Shown here: positions 25,369 to 32,178 of the stretch, piece by piece
Position numbering within the stretch: the first letter of the stretch is position 1
Layout: each line of letters opens with the position of its first letter
From: Thermoleophilaceae bacterium
Lineage (GTDB): Bacteria; Actinomycetota; Thermoleophilia; Solirubrobacterales; Thermoleophilaceae
Assembly: GCA_025937135.1 (NCBI GenBank)
Contig: JAICRZ010000006.1
Location: forward strand, 1 to 43,185
DNA length: 43,185 nucleotides
Direction: 5' to 3'
The notes under the pieces: generated by a model
Database searches by the model: none
The model's input: the letters and a program-made list of their open reading frames with translations, nothing else
What the model was told of the DNA's origin: nothing
Program-made: the position numbers and the translations under genes

Positions 25369-26526
25369 GTGAACCACTCGCTCAGGCGCGCAGAGGGGAC
25401 CGAGCAGCGCACGACGAGCCTCGAGCTCTTCTACGACCTCGTCTTCGTCTTCGCGGTCACGCAGGTCTCGCACCTGCTGCTCGGTCACCTGACCTGGCAG
25501 GGCGCCGGCCGCGCGGCGTTCGTCCTGCTCGTGGTCTGGTGGTCGTGGAACTACACGACCTGGGTCACGAACGAGCTCGACCCGGATTCCGTCCTCGTCC
25601 GGCTGCTGCTGATCGGGCTGATGCTCGCGAGCCTGCTGATGGCGATCGCGATCCCCGACGCGTTCGGCGACAAGTCCTTGCTGTTCGCGGGCTCCTACGT
25701 CGCGATCCAGGTCGGGCGGCACACCTTCCTCACCTTCATCGCCGCGGAGCCGGGCACGATCGAGCGCCGCCGCGCAGGCCGCATCCTCACCTGGTTCTGT
25801 GCGGCCGGCGTGCTGTGGATCGCGGGCGCGCTGGCCGACGGCGGCCTGCGTACGGCGCTGTGGCTCTGCGCGCTCGCGCTCGACTACGGCGCGCCCGCCG
25901 TCACGTTCTGGATCCCCGGCGTGCCGCGGCTCGGCCTCGACACGTGGCACGTCGGAACCGAGCACTTCGCCGAGCGCTTCCAGCTCTTCATCATCATCGC
26001 GCTCGGCGAGTCGATCGTGATCACCGGCGCCACCACCGCCGACCTCCCGCTCACGGCGGGACGCGTGGCGGCGCTGGCGGTCGCGTTCCTGGGCAGCGCC
26101 GCGCTGTGGTGGCTCTACTTCAACCTCGCGGCGGCCATAACCACCCGGCGCCTCGGAGAGGCCGAGCACCGGACGCAGCTCGCGCGCGACGCGTACACCT
26201 ACCTGCACGTGGTGATCGTCGCCGGGATCCTGCTCACGGCGGTGGGCGACGAGCTGGTGATCGCCCTCCCCGGCGCAGAGCTGTCCGGCGCGAAGCTCGC
26301 GGTGGTCGTGTCCGGTCCCGCGCTGTACCTGCTCGCGCACGTCGCGCTGCGGCTGCGGATGGACGGCAGGCTGAGCCCGCGCCGGCTGGCGGGAGCACTG
26401 GTCTGCCTCGCGCTCGCGGCGGTCGGCAGCTTCGCCGCGGCTCTGGTGGTGGCCGCGCTGCTGCTGGGCGTGCTGGTGGCGGTGATCGCGGGCGACTACC
26501 GCGCTTCCTCGGTGCGAGTGAGGTGA
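25369..26526 (+). CDS. Low temperature requirement protein A (LtrA) family
   Basis: 385 residues. It is an integral membrane protein with about 10 helices; its molecular role is unknown. The N-terminal SLELFYDLVFVFAVTQVSHL block defines the family, and the repeat-like ERFQLFIIIALGESIVITG is also present. The start is GTG at 25369; a purine run TAGAGGAG lies right against it, too close for a normal Shine-Dalgarno, so the true start is slightly uncertain. The sigma gene starts 20 bases away on the other strand. The stop overlaps the GNAT start as GTGA. Confidence 0.88.
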   Translation: MNHSLRRAEGTEQRTTSLELFYDLVFVFAVTQVSHLLLGHLTWQGAGRAAFVLLVVWWSWNYTTWVTNELDPDSVLVRLLLIGLMLASLLMAIAIPDAFGDKSLLFAGSYVAIQVGRHTFLTFIAAEPGTIERRRAGRILTWFCAAGVLWIAGALADGGLRTALWLCALALDYGAPAVTFWIPGVPRLGLDTWHVGTEHFAERFQLFIIIALGESIVITGATTADLPLTAGRVAALAVAFLGSAALWWLYFNLAAAITTRRLGEAEHRTQLARDAYTYLHVVIVAGILLTAVGDELVIALPGAELSGAKLAVVVSGPALYLLAHVALRLRMDGRLSPRRLAGALVCLALAAVGSFAAALVVAALLLGVLVAVIAGDYRASSVRVR

Positions 26527-26990
26527 GCGACGCGGTCGAGATCCGCGCGGTCGACCCGGCGCACGCCGACGCGCGGCGCTGCTTCGAGGCCTACTTCGCG
26601 GAGCTCGACAGCCGCTCCGACACGGGTTTCGACCCCGACGCGGGGATATCCGCCGAGCCGCACGAGCTCACGCCGCCGGCCGGGCGGCTCCTGATCGCCT
26701 ATCGCGGCGGCGAGCCCGTGGGCTGCGGCGCAGTCAAGCACCACCCGGGCGCGCCATCGGAGATCAAGCGGATGTGGGTGTCAACGTCCGCGCGCGGGCT
26801 GGGGCTCGGACGCCGGCTCCTGGGCGAGCTCGAGGCGGAGGCGAGGGCGAGCGGCGCGACAGTTGCGCGGCTCGAAACCAACCGCGCATTGACGGAGGCG
26901 ATCGGCCTGTACCGCTCGGCCGGTTACCGCGAGGTGGCGGCGTTCAACGACGAGCCGTTCGCCGACCACTGGTTCGAGAAGGCGCTCTAG
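26523..26990 (+). CDS. GNAT family N-acetyltransferase
   Basis: 155 residues from GTG 26523, which overlaps the LtrA stop (GTGA), so it should be translated with LtrA. The acetyl-CoA loop is RGLGLGRRLLGELE after EIKRMWVSTSA, and the C-terminal LETNRALTEAIGLYRSAGYREV is normal for GNATs. It transfers an acetyl group to an unknown amine. Its 3' end overlaps the cupin gene on the other strand by 4 bases. Confidence 0.9.
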   Translation: MSDAVEIRAVDPAHADARRCFEAYFAELDSRSDTGFDPDAGISAEPHELTPPAGRLLIAYRGGEPVGCGAVKHHPGAPSEIKRMWVSTSARGLGLGRRLLGELEAEARASGATVARLETNRALTEAIGLYRSAGYREVAAFNDEPFADHWFEKAL

Positions 26991-27388
26991 TCCGCCCACC
27001 AGTCGCGCCTGCCCTCGACGTCGTCGCGCGGGGCGTCGCCGAGGTTGGGCGCGCCGATGACGAGGATCTCGAGGCCCTCCGGGCCGGCCTCGTACCCTCG
27101 CCAGGTGCCCGGCGGCACGCGCACCGCGTCCCACTGCTCGATCTCGACAGTCTCGTCGTCGAGCTTCATCCGCCCGCTCCCGCGCAGGACCACGTACACC
27201 TCTTCCTGCGTCCTGTGAACGTGGCCATACGGAAAGCGGTAGCCGGGCGGGACGCGCTGGTAGCCCAGGCCGGACTGCTCGAGCTCGAGCGCCTGGGTCG
27301 CCAGCCGGAACTCGAGGTCCGGGGCGCCGTCGAAGTTGGACCCGAGGTCTTCCAGGTCGTCCTTGAGGTTCTTGAGTGTGTATGGCAC
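26987..27388 (-). CDS. Cupin-domain protein
   Basis: 133 residues from GTG 27388. A single small beta-barrel is seen: FPYGHVHRTQEEVYVVLRG (metal-binding His-x-His and Glu) and the second motif PPGTWRGYEA in the turn of the barrel. Cupins serve as isomerases, dioxygenases or sugar-binding regulators. No partner gene indicates which. It is transcribed alone, convergent with the LtrA/GNAT pair. Confidence 0.85.
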   Translation of the reverse strand: MPYTLKNLKDDLEDLGSNFDGAPDLEFRLATQALELEQSGLGYQRVPPGYRFPYGHVHRTQEEVYVVLRGSGRMKLDDETVEIEQWDAVRVPPGTWRGYEAGPEGLEILVIGAPNLGDAPRDDVEGRRDWWAD

Positions 27389-27469
27389 CGCCGCAGTTCT
27401 ACTGCACGTCCACAGTGGCGACCGGTTGGCGTTCGGTCGCGATCGACGCAGGTTGAAGCGAAGTCGTCG

Positions 27470-27680
27470 ATGCTGGGAGTCGAGAGGTCGCGTTTTCGTC
27501 CTCGCGTGACGTACGCAACGTCACCGCCACCCTCGCCCTGACCGGGGGCGCCTACGCGGCGATCGACTCCCGGCGAACAGCGTCACTTCAGGCTCGGGCA
27601 GCGTCACGACCCTCTCGCCGGCGCAAACGATCGTCGCTCGTGACCTGTTCGTGAAGGAAGATCACAGGCGTATTGGTTAG
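27470..27680 (+). pseudogene. Decayed secreted protein gene of a Solirubrobacterales-associated type
   Basis: Reading three frames in turn gives a continuous protein. From ATG 27470: MLGVERSRFRPRVTYA. After a one-base loss near 27516: NVTATLAL, then GGAYAAID to about 27568. After another shift: PANSVTSGSGSVTTLSPAQT to the TAG at 27678-27680. Intact relatives, as I recall them from Solirubrobacter-type genomes, begin TYANVTATLAL...ALGG(T/G)xYAAI then PxNSV. This copy is frameshifted twice, appears to have lost a few codons after LAL, and stops four bases before the tmRNA gene. Two sequencing errors in so short a stretch are unlikely but possible. Confidence 0.6.
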
Positions 27681-27683
27681 TAG

Positions 27684-28047
27684 TGGAGACGGTGGGAATC
27701 GAACCCACGTCCGCGGCCGCGTGATGGATAGCGTCTACGAGCGTAGCCAGGGCTCTGATCTCGCCCTCCGGTTGCCGCCCAGGCAGGGTTCCGGAGGGCC
27801 AGCCTCCTTGAAGGTCCCCCCGGCGTAAGAGGCGCACGCCGGGGGCTGTAGCCCGTTTCTGATGCCGGCGATCCGAGCCACGGGCCGAGCTCGGGCCGAC
27901 ACCTCGTTTACCTAGTTTGGCTAGGCAGCGAGGGCAAACTCATGAGAGTCCGCACTTATGGTTTTCCCGGTTGTTTTAAGAGGCCGACCGGGGACCTCTG
28001 CTCGCAACCATCCTCACGGAACGTCCACGTCGAAGCCTGTCGTCCCC
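27684..28047 (-). ncRNA. ssrA: tmRNA
   Basis: 364 bases on the minus strand. The 5' end GGGGACGACAGGCTTCGACG is typical. The acceptor stem pairs GGGGACG (28047-28041) with CGTCTCC (27691-27685), and the T-arm GTGGGTTCGATTCCCAC is clear. Discriminator A is at 27684; the next bases read CTA, so CCA is not encoded. The tag frame (27953-27921) reads ADSHEFALAA and stops with TAG. tmRNA with SmpB rescues stalled ribosomes and tags the unfinished peptide for proteases; the ALAA end suits ClpXP, and a clpP is in this window. Small protein frames inside the gene are shadows. Confidence 0.97.
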
Positions 28048-28141
28048 GTGAGATATGTCCTACAAAGGTTAGCCCCGATCCCGGTTGCCGTCCGTCCGCC
28101 GTCACTTGCGTCGAGGGAAGCCGATCTGTTAGTACCCGCAC

Positions 28142-29398
28142 ATGGGCAGAGGGAGTGCCCATCCACTCGCGCGCTGGCTGCTGGCGGCAGCTTTGCTCGC
28201 GCTACTCGCCGCCCTCTTCGTTCCCCGCGCGGCCGCCGCCGCGCTGACCACGCACGACCACACCGGCGACGTGCGCGGCGGCAAGGGTCTGACCAAGCGC
28301 GAGCGCCGGGCGCTCGACATCGTGAGCGTCACAGCCATACCCACGCCCGCCGGCGCCGTTGCGGAGGTAGATCTGCGAGGGAACTTTGCGCGAACGTTCG
28401 GGCGCGGGCACCTGAAGCGTGGTGTGATCGCGCTGGAGTTCGCGGGCACCGGGGGTAAGGCCACAGTGGTCACGGAGCGCCTGGTCCATGGCCGCGCCGT
28501 CCACCGCCGCTCCGGCAGCCGCGGGAGCGCGGAGGTGGCCGGCGGCGGGAACGCGATGTTCTTTGCCGTCGCAGGCCTCGACGGCTTCGCGCTCCGCACC
28601 GCCAAGGTGGAAACCGCGCGCTCGCCGCTGCGGCCAGGCGGATCTGTGCAACGCGTCCGGGCGAGCGGGAACGCGACGCCCGCCGACACCGCTTCTGTCA
28701 GGTTTCCGCGGCCCGACTGCGACCGTGCCCGCGCGGAGCTCCAGCGTCTGCAAGAGGCGATCGCTCGGGAGCAGAAGATCCTCGCCCAGGTAACCGAGGA
28801 GGACAACCCGTACGGTTCCGCGCTCGACGGTGACCTGCGCGACTTCCAGCAAGAGGCCGGCTATCAAGAGCAGTGGATCCGGACGCACTGCGAGGGCGGC
28901 GGCGGCACCACCACGGGTGGTGGTGATGGCGGCAGCGGCGGGACCTCAGGCGGCGGAGGTACGACCACCGGGCCCTTCGCCTGCAGCGCAACGACGAGCA
29001 AGAACGTCACATACACCAATCCGGACAACCCGGCCGACCCCGACAACGGGTCGTCCTGGAGCACCGCGACCACGGGCTCGTGCACGGGCGCGTTCGACAC
29101 GTTCGAGGTCAGGATCCTCAATCTGCCGGCGGGGGTGGGCATCAGCGAGTGGATCGCGAAGACGACCAGCAACTGCACGGCGATCGACGACCAGGGCACC
29201 GAGTACACCGGGACCCCAACGCCCCCGACGGGGCACTACGTCGTCGCGATCCGCTGCACGCGTAAGCCAACTGTCGACGACTTCTACGCCTACTTCCGCT
29301 ACACCAACGGCACGGCGCCGCCGAGCGGGACGCACATCCAGGTCACCCTCGTGAAGGACGGAGTGGCGCAGCCGCCGATCGACACGACGGTTCCGTAG
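28142..29398 (+). CDS. Secreted protein of unknown function with Gly/Thr linker
   Basis: 418 residues from ATG 28142. A signal peptide (about 1-35, LLAAALLALLAALFVPRAAA) shows export. Residues about 36-190 form a possible beta-rich domain containing LDIVSVTAIPTPAGAVAEVD. A predicted helical stretch (about 195-240: CDRARAELQRLQEAIAREQK) follows. A Gly/Thr-rich linker (about 252-282) joins a C-terminal domain with Cys and the pattern FEVRILNLPAGVGISEW. I do not recognise a family. The gene stands between ssrA and an aldo/keto reductase gene with which it may share a transcript (36-base gap). Confidence 0.8.
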   Translation: MGRGSAHPLARWLLAAALLALLAALFVPRAAAAALTTHDHTGDVRGGKGLTKRERRALDIVSVTAIPTPAGAVAEVDLRGNFARTFGRGHLKRGVIALEFAGTGGKATVVTERLVHGRAVHRRSGSRGSAEVAGGGNAMFFAVAGLDGFALRTAKVETARSPLRPGGSVQRVRASGNATPADTASVRFPRPDCDRARAELQRLQEAIAREQKILAQVTEEDNPYGSALDGDLRDFQQEAGYQEQWIRTHCEGGGGTTTGGGDGGSGGTSGGGGTTTGPFACSATTSKNVTYTNPDNPADPDNGSSWSTATTGSCTGAFDTFEVRILNLPAGVGISEWIAKTTSNCTAIDDQGTEYTGTPTPPTGHYVVAIRCTRKPTVDDFYAYFRYTNGTAPPSGTHIQVTLVKDGVAQPPIDTTVP

Positions 29399-29434
29399 GG
29401 GGCCGGCACCCGGCGTCAGATAGCGTCCTGCTGG

Positions 29435-30445
29435 ATGGACTACCGCACGCTCGGCCGCACCGGCACGAAGGTCTCCCCCCTCTGCCTCGGCGCCATGATG
29501 TTCGGCGCCTGGGGCAACGCGGATCACGACGAGTCGATCCGCATCATCCACCGCGCGCTCGACGCCGGGATCAACTTCATCGACACCGCGGACGTGTATT
29601 CCCGCGGCGAGTCGGAGGAGATCGTCGGCAAGGCGCTCGCGGGCGCGCGACGCGACAATGTGGTGCTGGCCACCAAGGTCCACGGGACGATGGGCGACGA
29701 CCCGAACGAGTTCGGCAACTCGCGGCGCTGGATCCGGCGCGAGGTGGAGAACAGCCTGCGCCGCCTCGGCACCGACTGGATCGACCTCTACCAGATCCAC
29801 CGCCCGGAGGAGGACACCGACATCGACGAGACGCTCGGGGTCCTGACGGACCTCGTGCGCGAGGGCAAGGTGCGCTACATCGGCTCGTCCACCTTTCCGG
29901 CGAGCCAGATCGTGGAGGCGCAGTGGGTGGCCGAGCGGCGCGGGCGCGAGCGCTTCGTCTGCGAGCAGCCGCCGTACTCGATCCTCGTCCGCGGGATCGA
30001 GAACGACGTCCTGCCCACGTGCAGACGCCACGGCATGGGCGTGATCCCCTGGAGCCCGCTCGCGGGTGGCTGGCTGACCGGGCGCGAGGACCCGTCGAAG
30101 TCCCGCCGCGCCGAGCGGATCCCGTCGCGCTACGACATGTCGCTGCCCGGCAACCAGCGCAAGCTGGAGACCGTCCGCGAGCTCGCGAAGGTCGCTGACG
30201 AGGCCGGCATCAGCATGATCGAGCTGGCGCTGGCGTTCGTGATCCGGCACCCGGCCGTGACCGCGGCGATCATCGGCCCGCGCACGATGGAGCAGCTCGA
30301 GAGCCAGCTCGGCGCGCCCGACGTGCAGCTGTCGGACGACGTGCTCGACCGCATCGACGAGATCGTCCCGCCCGGCGTGAACGTGAACCCGGCGGACGGC
30401 GGCTGGGACAACCCTGCGCTGCGGCCGGAGGCTAGGCGGCGCTGA
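29435..30445 (+). CDS. Aldo/keto reductase
   Basis: 336 residues. It reduces carbonyls with NADPH in the TIM-barrel AKR family. The tetrad is complete: Asp53 and Tyr55-58 region (FIDTADVYSRGESE), Lys81 (LATKVHG) and His122 (LYQIHRPEED). The N-terminus MDYRTLGRTGTKVSPLCLG and the C-terminal AIIGPRTMEQLESQL are normal. Substrate unknown. The last 14 bases overlap the DUF559 pseudogene on the opposite strand. Confidence 0.94.
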   Translation: MDYRTLGRTGTKVSPLCLGAMMFGAWGNADHDESIRIIHRALDAGINFIDTADVYSRGESEEIVGKALAGARRDNVVLATKVHGTMGDDPNEFGNSRRWIRREVENSLRRLGTDWIDLYQIHRPEEDTDIDETLGVLTDLVREGKVRYIGSSTFPASQIVEAQWVAERRGRERFVCEQPPYSILVRGIENDVLPTCRRHGMGVIPWSPLAGGWLTGREDPSKSRRAERIPSRYDMSLPGNQRKLETVRELAKVADEAGISMIELALAFVIRHPAVTAAIIGPRTMEQLESQLGAPDVQLSDDVLDRIDEIVPPGVNVNPADGGWDNPALRPEARRR

Positions 30446-30828
30446 GCCGCGCAGCCACCTGCTCGAGCACCTGCCGCACCCGCTCCGGCTCGTACTTGAT
30501 CTGAGCGCGAGTGAAGCGAAGGACCGTGTAACCCGCGGCGACGTGAGTCTGGTCGCGCACGGCATCCTTCGCCTGCTGCGCCGGCGTGCGGTGGTAGGTG
30601 AGCCCGTCCGTTTCGACGATCAGCTTCAGGTCGGGCCAGCAGAAGTCCACGCGGAAGCCATTCAGGTGGACCTGCGTGAGCGGCTTCGGCAGCCCGGCCG
30701 CCGCTGCGATCGGCAGGAAGAGGCGCTCGAGCTGCGAGTCGGTGAGCGCGCTCGCGCGTGATCACGCCGTGCTGCCGCCCGACGAGATCCCAGGTTCGTT
30801 GTGCAATTGATGGGGCTATAGGCCCCAC
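30432..30828 (-). pseudogene. DUF559 (endonuclease-like) gene with an internal deletion
   Basis: The C-terminal part is well preserved: residues reading LERLFLPIAAAAGLPKPLTQ, then NGFRVDFCWPDLKLIVETDG, YHRTPAQQAKD and LRFTRAQIKYEP match DUF559 (very-short-patch-repair-like endonuclease) proteins. A stop lies upstream in this frame at about 30760. The normal N-terminus continues in a different frame: from GTG 30828, RTWDLVGRQHGVITRERA. Intact relatives have well over 100 residues between these blocks, so the middle is deleted and the frame broken. The remnant could still encode a ~72-residue peptide from 30650, but it would lack most of the fold. Confidence 0.65.
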
Positions 30829-30858
30829 TAAATGGACAACGAAGCCGAGTTCGCCCCC

Positions 30859-32178
30859 CTAGCGGGGTTCGACTTCGAAGCGGATCGCGAAGAAGTCGAG
30901 CATCGTCGGCTGGTCGCCGCCCGCCGGCAGCGACGGCTCGACCAGCTTGAACGACCACTCGGAGAGCATCCGCGCCAGGACGGCCCTGCCGAGCAGCAGC
31001 ACCAAGGGCCCGCCGGGGCAGTCCTGGGTCCCGTTCGAGAGGTGGTTGAAGCGGTACTCGGTCGGGTTGTCGCCCATCCAGCGCTCGGGCACCACGCGGT
31101 CCGCGTCGTCGATGCTCTCGGGCCGGCGGTGGTTGAAGACGTTCAGCATCATCACCTGCGTGCCCTCGGCCAGCCGCGCGCCGCCGAGCTCCAGGTCACG
31201 CGCGGTCTCACGGGCGAGCAGCGGCGTGGTCGGCCACAGGCGCATCGCCTCGTGGAGCACGCCCTCGAGCAGCTCGCCGCCTTCCGGCAGCTCCTCGCGC
31301 ACGCGCGCGCACAGGGAGGGATCGGCGGCGATCACAGCCAGCGCCCGGTACGCGTTGGCGCCGAGCGTGTCGCGCATCGCGAACATCCAGTGCGGCACCT
31401 GGTGGGCCACGCGCGTGCGGTCCGACTGCGGCGCCTCGCGGACGAGGGAGAGGAGCGAGCCCTCCTGAGGGTCGGCGAGGTAGCGCTCGATCTTGCCGTA
31501 CAGCTCGTAGTAGTCGTCGGTCGGCTCACCGACGCCGACGAGCCGCTGCCCCTGGTTCATCAGCTTCGCGAGCAGGCCGGTCAGCTCCTGGTCGCCGCGG
31601 GCATGGTCGCCGAACACCACGCGCAGCGTGATGTGGTCCCACAGCCCCTCGAACGCGTCCCACTCCAAGACCGGCCCGATCCGCAGCCGCGCGACCTCGT
31701 CCTCGACCACGGAGAGGAATCGGTCCGCCAGCGGATGCACGCGCTCCGAGTAGGCGAGCACCGACTCGTTGAACGCGCGCCGGTCGCGCCAGTCCGCGCC
31801 GCGGGACACCGTGAGCGCGTCGGGCTGGAAGTGGCACATGCCCTTGGCCTTGGCGCCGCCGTCGGAGGCGTAGTCGGTGGCCGAGTTGTCCAGGACCTCG
31901 CGGATCGCGCCAGCGCCCCACAGGACGGCCAGCCGGCCGCCGAGCAGCCGCGCGCCATCGCCGCCGTGCTTGTCCCTGATCTCAGATAGTGCCCGGATGG
32001 CCCGCGTGTCCATATCGAGCGCGGTCAACCTCTTCATCGCCCCACGCCGCGGCTTGAAGAGCCCGCGCGCGAGCGAGGGCAGCAACCCCGTTGCCACGAA
32101 CTTCAGCGACTCGCCGAGCGACGCATCGTGCAGCCGCCCGACCGCCGCCTCGCTGCGTGCTTCCGTGGCGGTGCTCAC
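30859..32178 (-). CDS. Cytochrome P450 coupled to the dioxygenase gene
   Basis: 439 residues from GTG 32178. ExxR is Glu310-Arg313 (HEAMRLWP). The haem signature is unusual: FNHLSNGTQDCPGG, with the ligand Cys387, lacks the standard FxxGxxxC glycine spacing. The I-helix reads FAMRDTLGA in place of AGxxTT, keeping Asp-Thr. Atypical P450s of this kind may rearrange hydroperoxides rather than hydroxylate. The GTG overlaps the TGA of the dioxygenase gene (GTGA), so the two are translationally coupled. In fungi, dioxygenase and P450 domains are fused in Ppo proteins that make oxylipins; that this pair does the same is an inference. Confidence 0.88.
   Translation of the reverse strand: MSTATEARSEAAVGRLHDASLGESLKFVATGLLPSLARGLFKPRRGAMKRLTALDMDTRAIRALSEIRDKHGGDGARLLGGRLAVLWGAGAIREVLDNSATDYASDGGAKAKGMCHFQPDALTVSRGADWRDRRAFNESVLAYSERVHPLADRFLSVVEDEVARLRIGPVLEWDAFEGLWDHITLRVVFGDHARGDQELTGLLAKLMNQGQRLVGVGEPTDDYYELYGKIERYLADPQEGSLLSLVREAPQSDRTRVAHQVPHWMFAMRDTLGANAYRALAVIAADPSLCARVREELPEGGELLEGVLHEAMRLWPTTPLLARETARDLELGGARLAEGTQVMMLNVFNHRRPESIDDADRVVPERWMGDNPTEYRFNHLSNGTQDCPGGPLVLLLGRAVLARMLSEWSFKLVEPSLPAGGDQPTMLDFFAIRFEVEPR

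Noticed and set aside
25350-25412. Upstream extension of the sigma factor gene
   Set aside because: It would overlap the divergent LtrA start, and the added residues do not fit the start of region 2.
27604-27837. Small protein frame on the minus strand
   Set aside because: It lies inside or next to the tmRNA gene, whose acceptor stem, T-arm and tag are all recognisable.
30817-30833. TGGGGC-TATAG-GCCCCA hairpin before the P450 end
   Set aside because: Short stem without T-tract that overlaps the pseudogene start; too weak to call a terminator.
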